Of a stretch of DNA of 64,000 nt, positions 17,613-25,587 are shown piece by piece. The stretch is from a virus. The translations under genes were made by a program, and so were the position numbers. The stretch spans positions 1 to 64,000 of the IMG/VR virus record IMGVR_UViG_3300009285_001197; one strand, written 5' to 3'. Each line of letters starts with the position of its first letter. The first letter of the stretch is position 1. The notes beneath the pieces were generated by a model. The model did no database searches. It was not told where the DNA came from and saw only the letters and a list, made by a program, of their open reading frames with translations.

Positions 17613-17615
17613 AGT

Positions 17616-18503
17616 TCAAACAAAATCTCCGCGCATCTTGGCTTTTGTTGACTCTGGCAGGGCGTTGAACTCTTCAAAGGTCATGTCTTCCGCACTAGGT
17701 GTTGGTGCGTTCTGACCGGCCTTGTCACTATCCATCCCCACATCTTTCAGGCTGCCTGGCTGACGCTTGGAGGCATCCACGTTCTTAGCCACAGCTGAGC
17801 CCTTACGGTCAACACCGCCCTGGGCCGCAGCTAGACCTGCTTTCTCAGGCGCATCACCCTTCGTGGTAGTGCGTTTCATAATCGACTCTACGGCCTTGGC
17901 CAACGCCTTTGATGGCGACAGGCGCTCGCGCTGCATCAGACCTGCCTGCTTGTCGAGGATATCATCAACGAGTTCCTGACTAAATTCTTCGTTCTCTGAA
18001 TTCAGCACAGGGTACTTCTCCTCCATGCGCTCGATGGTCAGCTCCATACGCATGTCTTCCAGCGCCTGGGCCTTATCCTGGGAGGACATGTGGCCTGCTT
18101 CTGCGATGGCGATGCGGCGGTTCAACAGGTCTGCCTGACGGGAAAGTTCTGCAGCCTTGTCCTCATTGCCGTCCAGCAGTGCAGCCCGCTCCTGCTTGCG
18201 GAGCTCGACCACGTCTTCTTCAAGCTTCCCCACGTCCGCGCTGCGATTCAGACTGGCCTGGTGCTGCTCGATCTCTGCCAGACGGCGCTCTGCGGCTTCC
18301 GCACGAGAACGCTCCTTGCTGACTTGTTCATCAAACCTGTGTTTGGGAATGAACTTGCCGTCGTCGCCGCGCGGCTGCTCTTCGGTTTTTACCTCGTCCT
18401 TGAGAGCTTCTTCACCCTTTGACTCCTCGATGAGGGGATCAGGCTTGATGTCTTCTGTGGGCTCGAAAGTGTCTCCCCTGTCGATAACGTCCTGCTCACT
18501 CAT
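17616..18503 (-). CDS. Scaffolding-like capsid assembly protein
   Basis: 295 residues, highly charged and helical. The acidic N-terminal ~45 residues are followed by 'RGDDGKFIPKHRFDEQV' (a segment common at the start of phage scaffolds), a long coiled coil (SKERSRAEAAERRLAEIEQ) and a flexible C-terminus. Position between portal and capsid gene fits the scaffolding protein that directs procapsid assembly and is then lost. ATG overlaps the portal TGA. Confidence 0.75.
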   Translation of the reverse strand: MSEQDVIDRGDTFEPTEDIKPDPLIEESKGEEALKDEVKTEEQPRGDDGKFIPKHRFDEQVSKERSRAEAAERRLAEIEQHQASLNRSADVGKLEEDVVELRKQERAALLDGNEDKAAELSRQADLLNRRIAIAEAGHMSSQDKAQALEDMRMELTIERMEEKYPVLNSENEEFSQELVDDILDKQAGLMQRERLSPSKALAKAVESIMKRTTTKGDAPEKAGLAAAQGGVDRKGSAVAKNVDASKRQPGSLKDVGMDSDKAGQNAPTPSAEDMTFEEFNALPESTKAKMRGDFV

Positions 18504-20647
18504 TCTGAATCTCCTTGTGGTTGTGAGGATTGAGCGAAGGCTGCCGCCCTGCGCTCTTGTGCGGCTTGTACCGCTTCTTGTTCACGCATCGCCTTGTCGT
18601 GCTCATGCGCGTCTTGTTTCAGAGCGAATTCTCGCTCCTTCAAACTCTTTTCATGCTCATGCTTGTCCTGCTGTAGCGCGAACTCACGTTCTTGCTGCTC
18701 CCTTGCAGCATCAGGGTCTTCCCCGCCATCCTGTGCGCTTTGTGCGGCGATACCGACCTTTGCGGCGTCCACCTCGATCAACGCCAGCTCCCGCTCAGTC
18801 TTGGCAGCCTTGAGCCTGGCGTCAGCATTTTTGACGATAGCTTCGGCCTCCATGGTGCTGACCTCGGCCTCGTGCATACGATCTTCCAGCGCCTTCTTGC
18901 GCTGAGCTTCCGGGGAGTCCACATCTCCTTGCATCTGCTTCAGGACCTCGGCCTTGCGCATTAGCCTGCTGGCCTCGATGATGACGCTGTCAGGTATCTG
19001 CACACCCTGCTCACGCATTGCCATAACCTGGTCGAACTGTGAGTCTTCCAGGCTGGCACGGTAGGGCTGCGAGCTGATGATGATGCTGTATTCGCCGATG
19101 GTGAGGTCGTTGGTAATCTCGCCTGTAGTCGGGTCAGTCTGGTTCACCGTCAGCGTCTCGGGTTCCTTCAGGATATCGTCGTGCGTGATATTAACCAGGC
19201 GCTCCTCGGTGTAATACTCCTGCACGATGTCCAGCACGTTCCTGGCCAGGATGAAGTCGCTGCGTTCGAGATTGTCCATGACCTTTGTCATGTTCATGGA
19301 ACCACGCTGGCTGTTGGTCTGGATGGCCTTCGCTGCCACATCTTCCCGGCTGAAGCCCTGCATGGCGTCGTTGACGTTGCTGATACCCTTGATGTGCTCC
19401 TCGGCCTTATAGCTCAGGCGGTCGAGACCCTGTGGCGTGGCGTTCGGGGTGATCTTCTCGGCGCTGTTGATGTCGTCAAGTTCCAGCACCAGCCCCGTGG
19501 TAGCCCCTTTCGTTTCAAGCTCCTCGACGGACATGTTCTTGAGGGAACCTGCCTTGAGTTTCCAGCCGCTGTTGGCGGTAGTGTTGACCACATGCAGTTC
19601 CTGGCTGGAGACCTTGTTCAACATCTCCTGCGGCCCAATCAGGTTCTCAACGATGCCGACGGTGCGTCCATATCGGAAGTATGGGAAGTAGGGCACCACG
19701 GTGAAGTGCTTGTAGGGGCTCCAGTCATCATGCAGCACCACACTGTCTGCCGTCACTGTCCAGCGCACACGCTTGACCAGCTTCTTGGTGGTGGACAGCT
19801 GGCCTTGTGACTTCTCAAGTACACTGGCGATCTTGTTCCTATCCCAGCTTTCTGGGATAGGACGCATGTCCCCCGTCTTGATGTCTACAAAGTGCAGTTG
19901 TTTATCCAGACGTCGATACTGACGGTCGAGTACGCGAACATTTCGTCTGACACCGTGAGGCTCAATGACCCCGTAGTAGCCTGCGAGAGGGAGCACTCCG
20001 CCGAAGCGATCCCGCACTCGCTCAATGGAGTCATAGCCGTAGGGGAAGGCACTTCCATCCTTATCCTTGAGGTATTCACCATCGTCCTCCGAGTAGATCA
20101 CCGAGATGTCCTGGGGTGTCATCCACTTCGTGATGAACACATCGTTCCAGCTGTCGGAGTCGTACTCCTCTGCGTCGGGGTCTATGACCACGTTCTTGCT
20201 GTTCAGGTTGTCAATCCTGACCTCACCCTGCATGCTGTCAGTGAAGTCCAGACGAACGTCGAGGAAGCCTCTCGAGCGGATTGCCCCGTCTGCGAACAGC
20301 TCTGAGCGTCGCCATGGGAGCTGGTTGTTGTGTGCAATCTGCATCCAGACCTTGGTGAGCGCCTCTGCTGTTTCCGGGCTTGCCCCCGCAGCTGGACGAA
20401 ACAGGATTTCCGAGCGGTTGTAAATCTGCTCCCCCATGACTGTACCGAGGGTGCTGATGATCTTGTTGATCGTGAGGGCGGGTCTGCGTGCGATAGTCAG
20501 CGCGTTGAGGTCGGTAACTTCCCACTGCTCACCAACGAAGAACTTGTCACATTTGTCCGCTTTCTGGATGAAGTCAAGGTGACCGCGATCTCTGCAATAC
20601 TGAAAGCGAACCCACTGTTCCTGGGCGATAGCGTCATTAACTGGCAT
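18500..20647 (-). CDS. Portal protein, P22-like
   Basis: 715 residues matching the P22-type portal family: 'CRDRGHLDFIQKADKCDKFFVGEQW', 'IARRPALTINKIISTLGTVMGEQ', 'YGRTVGIVENLIGPQEMLNKV', 'SGVSNVNDAMQGF'-type region and 'MNMTKVMDNLERS'. The dodecameric ring forms the DNA entry pore and docks the terminase. The last ~110 residues are a charged coiled coil with two tandem copies of 'EREFALxQDxHEHxK', likely the barrel region. It sits between the terminase-proximal small genes and the scaffold gene. Confidence 0.85.
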   Translation of the reverse strand: MPVNDAIAQEQWVRFQYCRDRGHLDFIQKADKCDKFFVGEQWEVTDLNALTIARRPALTINKIISTLGTVMGEQIYNRSEILFRPAAGASPETAEALTKVWMQIAHNNQLPWRRSELFADGAIRSRGFLDVRLDFTDSMQGEVRIDNLNSKNVVIDPDAEEYDSDSWNDVFITKWMTPQDISVIYSEDDGEYLKDKDGSAFPYGYDSIERVRDRFGGVLPLAGYYGVIEPHGVRRNVRVLDRQYRRLDKQLHFVDIKTGDMRPIPESWDRNKIASVLEKSQGQLSTTKKLVKRVRWTVTADSVVLHDDWSPYKHFTVVPYFPYFRYGRTVGIVENLIGPQEMLNKVSSQELHVVNTTANSGWKLKAGSLKNMSVEELETKGATTGLVLELDDINSAEKITPNATPQGLDRLSYKAEEHIKGISNVNDAMQGFSREDVAAKAIQTNSQRGSMNMTKVMDNLERSDFILARNVLDIVQEYYTEERLVNITHDDILKEPETLTVNQTDPTTGEITNDLTIGEYSIIISSQPYRASLEDSQFDQVMAMREQGVQIPDSVIIEASRLMRKAEVLKQMQGDVDSPEAQRKKALEDRMHEAEVSTMEAEAIVKNADARLKAAKTERELALIEVDAAKVGIAAQSAQDGGEDPDAAREQQEREFALQQDKHEHEKSLKEREFALKQDAHEHDKAMREQEAVQAAQERRAAAFAQSSQPQGDSE

Positions 20648-20882
20648 ACGCCTCCCTCAATGCGGCTGCCAACTTTTCAAGACTGTCAGCAACCTCATAG
20701 GCATTGGCGTTTCTACCCCAACTGCAAGCTCTATATTTTTCTGCGTCTGAGTGACATGGGCCGTCGGCAGAGCTTGGTATGACGGCAAACCCAACCTGTT
20801 GCCCATAGTCAAATACGTCAAGGATGAAGGTTAGGTTCCCACCCTCTATTCGACCTGAAATAATACTAGGTTTATTTAGCAT
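20637..20882 (-). CDS. Small late protein, 81 aa
   Basis: 81 residues overlapping the portal start by 11 bases and the upstream gene by 11 bases. It carries 'GGNLTFILDVFDYGQQVGFAVIPS' (beta hairpin type), a Cys pair (GPCHSDAEKYRACSWG) and a C-terminal helix (VADSLEKLAAALREAYAS). No family recognised. Overlaps on both sides and location in the packaging block support it being real. Confidence 0.6.
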   Translation of the reverse strand: MLNKPSIISGRIEGGNLTFILDVFDYGQQVGFAVIPSSADGPCHSDAEKYRACSWGRNANAYEVADSLEKLAAALREAYAS

Positions 20883-21102
20883 GCAGGATCACCGTTTGTG
20901 GTTCGCGGGCTTCGCGTAACCCCTGATAGAGGGTTTGAAGAAATTCCTCGGTCTGTTCGTCGAGCTTGCTGCGAATCCAGGCCCAACTTTCACTGTGCTG
21001 TGTACCAGTGTAACGGGCCAGACCTGCTTTCTGTGCCTGCACTGCGATTTCTATGGTGGGGAAGTCCGCACCAACAATGGCGTCAATCAATAGCTGTTTC
21101 AT
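20872..21102 (-). CDS. Small late protein, 76 aa
   Basis: 76 residues, alpha-helical, beginning 'KQLLIDAIVGADFPTIEIAVQAQKAGLA' with a Trp-containing middle (SESWAWIRSKLDEQ). It starts within the last codons of the ferritin-like gene (ATGA overlap) and ends inside the next gene. No recognisable motif. Probably a virion or packaging accessory by position. Confidence 0.6.
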   Translation of the reverse strand: MKQLLIDAIVGADFPTIEIAVQAQKAGLARYTGTQHSESWAWIRSKLDEQTEEFLQTLYQGLREAREPQTVILHAK

Positions 21103-21467
21103 GACAGGAACCTCAGTTTGTAAAGTGTGCTGTCAATAAGGCCTGTGACATTGTCCACCAGTGCAGCTAAGGAGGGATCACCGCAAGTGATGGCAGTACG
21201 GTTCTTGTCAACCCACTCACCGAGGTCTTTCAGCAGAGGCACTGACTCTGTAGGAATCGTGAAACCGGGCTTGTAACCGGAGAGCAGGCCGTAGCCACCC
21301 TGATAGGCTTCTGCGTAGGTGTCTATCAGAGGGGTGATGCCGTCGTAGAAGTCGTTGAGTGCTTTGTGCTCGGCGTAGGAACGTGTTTTCAGATGCAGGA
21401 TGTGCGCAGAGGTACGTGCATGGAAGCAACGTAGTACGAACTCGGCAGCAGCAGCACGTTCAGCCAT
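21099..21467 (-). CDS. DUF5856 family protein (ferritin/Dps-like helical)
   Basis: 122 residues, all-helical, with 'CFHARTSAHILHLKTRSYAEHKALNDFYDGITPLIDTYAEAYQG', the pattern of the DUF5856 phage family, which resembles one half of a Dps/ferritin bundle with paired His and Glu residues. It lies directly after the large terminase, as this family often does in phages. Its function there is unknown. SD AAGG lies before the ATG. Confidence 0.75.
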   Translation of the reverse strand: MAERAAAAEFVLRCFHARTSAHILHLKTRSYAEHKALNDFYDGITPLIDTYAEAYQGGYGLLSGYKPGFTIPTESVPLLKDLGEWVDKNRTAITCGDPSLAALVDNVTGLIDSTLYKLRFLS

Positions 21468-21527
21468 GGCACAACCTTGCGAAGGGAAATATGTGCGACT
21501 CTATCATAGAGTGTCAGAGTCTGCAAA

Positions 21528-24164
21528 CTACGCAGCCATGTGTCCACCACCACCACCACCACTGAGCGATGCGTTAAGTTTATCCTTCCAACTGGATAGC
21601 TCCTTAGCCTTGGCAAGCTGTGGGGCGCTCTTGCTGAGTGTGAGGCGTACACACCAGCTTGTAGCGTCCACCTGATCGTCGTGCTTGCCTGCAGGAAAAC
21701 GCAGCAGCTCCTGTTCGTATGTCGGATACCAGGGCGCGTTCTTTGGGAAGTAGAGCTTGCCCAACTGCATCCGCCCTTTCAGTGGGTTCGCACGCACCAT
21801 CTTGTCAGTGAAGGGTGTGAGTATTTCGTACGCAGGGTACACATGACGCTCCTGGCAGCGCTTTGTGAACTGTGAGGCGATAGCCTTCCATATCTGACCA
21901 TCCTCGAAGCCGAGAAGCAGTGCACCCCACTGCAGGTAGTTGTCGATGATCGTCTCGACGATAGCGTTACCGTCATCAGAGCGGAAGCGCAGGATGTCAA
22001 GCAGGTACAGGTTGTCGTACTCGTCCTGCAGAATCGTGGCACATACCGTCCAGTCGTTCTGTTCACCTTCGGTAATGGCGAAGTCCCACGCCTGATAGAT
22101 CGACCGGCCACGCCTGTCTGGATTATGCACGTAGTGAAGCATCATCTTCTTGGAGAAGTAGATACCTTCGTCGGGAATAGGGTTTTGCTGGTACAGGGCG
22201 TCCCACATACGCTTCAAACCTGCAGCAATGTAGTTGTACTTCTTCCTGAGCAGGGCCGCAGTGGAGTAACGGGCCGGGTGCAGGGCTGTGTTGTGCCTGC
22301 GGGTCATGCGAGCGCCTTCTGGGACAGGGGCTTCTGGAGGTATCTCGATAATCGTGTCATCGGTCAGGATGTACTCGTCGCCAACCTCGTTGATTGCCGG
22401 GTAGCGCACAATTTCAAAGACCTCGCCACCCATGTCTTCGTCGCCACCCTCGATAGTCTTCTTCATAGTCTGCTGAATACGTCCTGCCCAGTCATCTTCC
22501 GACCACCATGTATTGTGGCTAACCAAACCGTTGGCGATGAAGTTCTCGGTATCTTCAACCTGAACGTCGAACACTTCCTCGACGCCGTCAGGCTCGATAC
22601 TGACTATCTCATCCAGCGTGAAGTCTGAGATAGTCAGCGGCGGCAAGTGCCACTGACTCATTAGCAAGATGTCCGATTCCTGCGTTGCAGTCGTTGCACA
22701 GCAGACCTCTGACTTTCCCTGTGTCGTGGCAGTGATCGACGGCCAGTTTATTCTTCCAATGAGCTGGTGAATTACCTTCCTCAGCAGGTTTGCGACAGAT
22801 CGCACAACACCCACCTTGCGAGGAGTACATGTAGTCGTAGTCTGCAGAGGTGATTCCATATCTGTGCTTGAGGCGTGCGTTGCGCCGAGCAGCAATGTCT
22901 GTGTCGCTTCCTGCTCTGTGCCCGGAAGCCCACCGCTTCTTGGCATAGTGACTGTCGCAAAGTCCGCGACACTTGGCAGGTTTTTCACACCCTTCTGCAG
23001 AGCAGTTAACGCCTCTCCATTTACCCCATTGTCCTTCAAGGTTACGATTCGCTTCGCTGTAGTCAGGTGTTTTAAGCGTGTCCATGATAGCTCCCCATTA
23101 GGTGCGACAGTCAGGAACGGATGTCTCTGATTCGCTCTGACGATTTTACCAGAGTTCATCGTCATTTTGAATACAGAATCACGACCACTTTGTTTGACTG
23201 CCGCCACTCTCGTGCGTGCTAGAGTACCTCGGGCATACGTCGCTATACTATCAGACGGTTTCAGAGTGTCGATCCTGCGCTGTGTACCGTCAGCCATCAG
23301 GACAGGTGTGTCACCAGTCATGCACATTATACCCAGCACGCCGCCGCCGGGTGCCAAGCGGGAGTGCGCGGTGGAGATATACCACTCCCATGTCGCGTCG
23401 CGTTGCAACTGTGAGTCTGCAGCCTCGATGTCCTTCACCAGGTCGTCGAGGATCAGAATATGAGCACCCCGCCCGGTAATCGCAGACCCTACACCAGCCG
23501 CGAGGTAGCCGCCCCCTTCTGTAAGGTTCCAGTTCTCGGTAGATTGACTCGACGGGTCAAGGATACAGTCTGGAAACACAGCGTGGTAAGCCGGGTCTCG
23601 CAAGAGGTCGCGGATATAGCGTGAGAAGCTCAGTGACAGGCTTGTTGTATGGCTGGCGGCGATGATTTCCCAGTCTGGATGTTGCCCGAGTATCCATGGA
23701 GCGAAGTGCCTTGACCCGATCTCACTCTTACCACCACGAGGCGGCATCATCAACAGCAAACGGGGCTCCTCACCGTTCTCCACTGCCTTCAGAAAGCGTT
23801 CAAGGCGACGGCAGATGTCTTCATGAACCCAACCAGCGTCGTATTTCGGACGAAAGCGCTTGATGAAGGGTAGCAAGCGGCGTCGCGCAAGTGTGCGGAG
23901 GGCCAGTTCGGCCTGCGGGTTCGCTGTAGCAGCTGCTTTGTCGAATTTCGGTGGGGTGTAGGGTTCTGACGAGGCTTCTTCAGCTTGCTGGGTGGGTTTT
24001 TCAACAGAACTTCGTGGGTTTCTCCCTCTAGCGGGCTTCTCCACGGGTATTTCGACAGGCAACCGCCCTTCGTCGTGGCAAAACGAACACACACTACCTA
24101 TGAAGGTGTCTGGATCACGTACTGAGCTACAGGCCGGGCAGGTTTGGAAGTCAGTGCTCGACAC
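21528..24164 (-). CDS. terL: Terminase large subunit interrupted by an intein
   Basis: The DNA-packaging motor: an ATPase plus headful/end nuclease. An N-terminal zinc-finger-like CxxC...CxxC (residues ~9-29) precedes the ATPase: Walker A PPRGGKS (~141), Walker B HILILDDLVKD. The coupling motif IM-TWWSEDDWAGRI is split by the intein. The RNase H-like nuclease follows with YQAWDFAITEG, FEDGQIWKAI and GKHDDQVDATSW. I chose GTG at 24164 because GGGAGAG precedes it; TTG at 24182 is an alternative. It overlaps the small terminase. The mature spliced protein would be about 607 residues, normal for this family. The C-terminus has a Gly6 tract. Confidence 0.9.
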   Translation of the reverse strand: MSSTDFQTCPACSSVRDPDTFIGSVCSFCHDEGRLPVEIPVEKPARGRNPRSSVEKPTQQAEEASSEPYTPPKFDKAAATANPQAELALRTLARRRLLPFIKRFRPKYDAGWVHEDICRRLERFLKAVENGEEPRLLLMMPPRGGKSEIGSRHFAPWILGQHPDWEIIAASHTTSLSLSFSRYIRDLLRDPAYHAVFPDCILDPSSQSTENWNLTEGGGYLAAGVGSAITGRGAHILILDDLVKDIEAADSQLQRDATWEWYISTAHSRLAPGGGVLGIMCMTGDTPVLMADGTQRRIDTLKPSDSIATYARGTLARTRVAAVKQSGRDSVFKMTMNSGKIVRANQRHPFLTVAPNGELSWTRLKHLTTAKRIVTLKDNGVNGEALTALQKGVKNLPSVADFATVTMPRSGGLPGTEQEATQTLLLGATHASSTDMESPLQTTTTCTPRKVGVVRSVANLLRKVIHQLIGRINWPSITATTQGKSEVCCATTATQESDILLMSQWHLPPLTISDFTLDEIVSIEPDGVEEVFDVQVEDTENFIANGLVSHNTWWSEDDWAGRIQQTMKKTIEGGDEDMGGEVFEIVRYPAINEVGDEYILTDDTIIEIPPEAPVPEGARMTRRHNTALHPARYSTAALLRKKYNYIAAGLKRMWDALYQQNPIPDEGIYFSKKMMLHYVHNPDRRGRSIYQAWDFAITEGEQNDWTVCATILQDEYDNLYLLDILRFRSDDGNAIVETIIDNYLQWGALLLGFEDGQIWKAIASQFTKRCQERHVYPAYEILTPFTDKMVRANPLKGRMQLGKLYFPKNAPWYPTYEQELLRFPAGKHDDQVDATSWCVRLTLSKSAPQLAKAKELSSWKDKLNASLSGGGGGGHMAA
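22512..23324 (-). other. Intein within terminase large subunit (271 aa)
   Basis: The intein starts at Cys (C-MTGDTPVLMADG, block A), has a block B-like 'GKIVRANQRHPFL' near residue 60 and ends with block F/G 'VEEVFDVQVEDTENFIANG' and 'LVSHN', with Thr as the +1 extein residue. Excision joins ...VLGIM to TWWSEDD..., restoring the terminase coupling motif. Only about 80 N-terminal and 33 C-terminal residues look like splicing domain; the roughly 160 residues between are the alternate-frame translation of the nested HNH gene. Splicing in trans or cis has not been shown; all terminal residues for cis-splicing are present. Confidence 0.88.
22609..23085 (-). CDS. HNH homing endonuclease nested out of frame in the intein
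   Basis: 158 residues read in another frame than the terminase and lying entirely inside the intein. GGGGAG is five bases before its ATG. The N-terminus is a Cys4/His zinc module (CSAEGCEKPAKCRGLCDSHY), followed by an endonuclease VII-type HNH domain: 'YGITSADYDYMYSSQGGCCAIC', 'LAVDHCHDTGKVRGLLCNDCNAGIG'. Such enzymes cut an empty target site to spread the element. The stop falls just before intein block F. The gene reads in the same direction as terL, so it can be translated from the same mRNA independently of the intein. Confidence 0.88.
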   Translation of the reverse strand: MDTLKTPDYSEANRNLEGQWGKWRGVNCSAEGCEKPAKCRGLCDSHYAKKRWASGHRAGSDTDIAARRNARLKHRYGITSADYDYMYSSQGGCCAICRKPAEEGNSPAHWKNKLAVDHCHDTGKVRGLLCNDCNAGIGHLANESVALAAADYLRLHAG

Positions 24165-24585
24165 GGCGACTCTCTCCCTCAATGATTTCCAGCAATTCCT
24201 GATCAGACAGTTGCGAAAACTGCTGCTGTACGCGCTGCTGGTTGCCTGTGAGTTCGATGATCTTCTTCTCTGGTTCGTAGAAGCCTAAGACTTTTGATAT
24301 TTCTCTCGCTCCGGCAATCATTGCTGTAGGGTCTGCCATGGTGCGTGCTATCTGGATGGCATCGAGCATGACTTCGATCATGTCGGCGCGTCTGACCTGG
24401 GTGGCGCTGCTGAGTTCTGAACGGGCAAAGTGAAGTGCATGAGCAACATCATCCGAGCGTTCAATCACAGCTGGTGGCGCTGCATACCCCGCAGCCTTGG
24501 CAGCTTTGCTTTTAGGTTCACCGTCGAGTACTGCTTCGACGTAAGCGTCCTGTTTCTCGGTGAGTTTGGATTTTTGTCTTGGCAT
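24151..24585 (-). CDS. terS: Terminase small subunit
   Basis: 144 residues. N-terminal helix-turn-helix region 'KLTEKQDAYVEAVLDGEPKSKAAKAAGY' is the DNA-recognition type found in small terminases; a helical oligomerisation core ('QVRRADMIEVMLDAIQIARTM', 'MIAGAREISKVLGFYEPEKKII') and an acidic tail follow. It precedes and overlaps terL, the usual order, and would choose the packaging start site. No Shine-Dalgarno is visible before its ATG; a promoter-like element lies 12 bases upstream. Confidence 0.85.
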   Translation of the reverse strand: MPRQKSKLTEKQDAYVEAVLDGEPKSKAAKAAGYAAPPAVIERSDDVAHALHFARSELSSATQVRRADMIEVMLDAIQIARTMADPTAMIAGAREISKVLGFYEPEKKIIELTGNQQRVQQQFSQLSDQELLEIIEGESRRVEH

Positions 24586-24596
24586 ATCTGACAGAA

Positions 24597-24608
24597 TCTA
24601 TCAGATTG
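24597..24608 (-). promoter_or_regulatory. Regulatory motif upstream of terS (site d)
   Basis: On the minus strand CAATCTGATAGA matches the YAATCTGWTARA core of the elements at 17595, 39919 and 40620. It ends 12 bases before the terS ATG and is followed by TTCTGTCAGAT, so it is the probable start of the late operon control region. Lack of a Shine-Dalgarno suggests a very short leader or leaderless start. Confidence 0.4.
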
Positions 24609-24755
24609 TTGTTAGACTTTCAACTGTATGACAAAGGAATAGTGAAACCTTGTAGAAATTTTATAAAATTTTTGTGGCGGTGGTTGTGGGCCATCCCCTC
24701 CCCACCTGTCAAAAACCCCCACCCACTTCGGTTTCGGTTTCTGATTCCACCCTTT

Positions 24756-24782
24756 TCGGATTGGGAACAGCACCCAATCCGA
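24756..24782. repeat. Perfect 10-bp inverted repeat in divergent region
   Basis: TCGGATTGGG and CCCAATCCGA flank a seven-base loop between the divergent late (minus) and early (plus) gene blocks. There is no T run on either side, so it is not a typical terminator. It could be an operator for a switch protein or part of a packaging recognition site near terS. The rest of the 251-base gap (24586-24836) holds an AT-rich stretch and C-rich tracts but no gene. Confidence 0.45.
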
Positions 24783-24836
24783 GTTACTTCTCATGTGTGT
24801 AGTTAGGTCTTTCAATCATTCATCAAGGAGAACACC

Positions 24837-25031
24837 ATGAATATCAAACAACAACGTGCTGCGCTTGCCAAACTGGCCCCTCAAGCTACCAAGGCCACTA
24901 ACGAAGATACTCTTCGTGACAAAGTAGTCAGCGGCATAGCTGCCACCCCCATCGCTGTCACTAGCTTCTTTGGTGACATTGCTAAATCGTATCAGTTCCA
25001 CAAGGCTGTCCGGCAAGGACAGATCAAATAA
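24837..25031 (+). CDS. Small early protein, 64 aa
   Basis: 64 residues with a textbook AAGGAG seven bases before the ATG, the first plus-strand gene after the divergent region. Basic and helical (NIKQQRAALAKLAPQATKATNED), with a short hydrophobic 'IAATPIAVTSFFGDI' part. Being first in the early block, it may be an early takeover or regulatory product; no family recognised. Confidence 0.6.
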   Translation: MNIKQQRAALAKLAPQATKATNEDTLRDKVVSGIAATPIAVTSFFGDIAKSYQFHKAVRQGQIK

Positions 25032-25091
25032 GCACGGAGGGCGCAAGCCCTCTGTCTTTCATTTACGCAATACCACGTAAGGGGCTACATC

Positions 25092-25328
25092 ATGGCTGCA
25101 TTACTCGGTCACATTGACATCTTGCCCTTCTTGTATCTTCTAGCCATGGCCTTTGCCTTCTGGCATGCCATGAGCCTGCTCATACACGGACGCATCGTTG
25201 TCTTCATCGTAGAGATGATTCTTCTCTACATCGCGTTCGCCATGCATGGCGGACATGTCTCGACTGGCATCGCGGTCATGCTGATGCCGGTCATCGTTAC
25301 CTCACTGCTGTTCAGGAGGCACTCATGA
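25092..25328 (+). CDS. Small membrane protein, 78 aa
   Basis: 78 residues with three or so hydrophobic helices (ILPFLYLLAMAFAFWHAMSLL, IVVFIVEMILLYIAFAM, STGIAVMLMPVIVTSLLF) and an AAGGGG site before the ATG. Integral inner-membrane protein of unknown role, located in the early block. Its TGA overlaps the next ATG. Confidence 0.6.
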   Translation: MAALLGHIDILPFLYLLAMAFAFWHAMSLLIHGRIVVFIVEMILLYIAFAMHGGHVSTGIAVMLMPVIVTSLLFRRHS

Positions 25329-25474
25329 ACTTTTACTTTCATCCTGATTTACTCAGGAAAGCCTTTGGAAGAGTCGTTCTTATCGACCCTTATGACAACA
25401 CCCACGTTACCTTAAGTTTATTTAACTATCTGCTTGGGTGCCTGCTCAATTTATATCCACGGAGGAACACATGA
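25325..25474 (+). CDS. Tiny early protein, 49 aa
   Basis: 49 residues, ATG overlapping the preceding stop (ATGA). Mixed composition (NFYFHPDLLRKAFGRVVLIDP) and no recognised motif. Coupled start and stop overlaps on both sides support translation. Confidence 0.5.
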   Translation: MNFYFHPDLLRKAFGRVVLIDPYDNTHVTLSLFNYLLGCLLNLYPRRNT

Positions 25475-25587
25475 ACCTCATGTCCTTCACCTCGTTCGCT
25501 GATGCGCACGATTTTGTAAAACGCTGTCCCCACCGCTGCTGGGTGTGGGACCTGGATGAAATCATTCTCGTGGAGTGGAGATCATGA
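25471..25587 (+). CDS. Tiny early protein, 38 aa
   Basis: 38 residues, with GGAGG five bases before the ATG, which overlaps the previous TGA. Contains a Cys/His cluster 'KRCPHRCWVWDLDE'. Function unknown. Confidence 0.5.
   Translation: MNLMSFTSFADAHDFVKRCPHRCWVWDLDEIILVEWRS

Noticed and set aside
22609-23085. Sequencing error as explanation for the out-of-frame HNH gene
   Set aside because: A single indel would break the intein; two compensating ones would be needed, and the HNH has its own well-placed ribosome binding site and stop.
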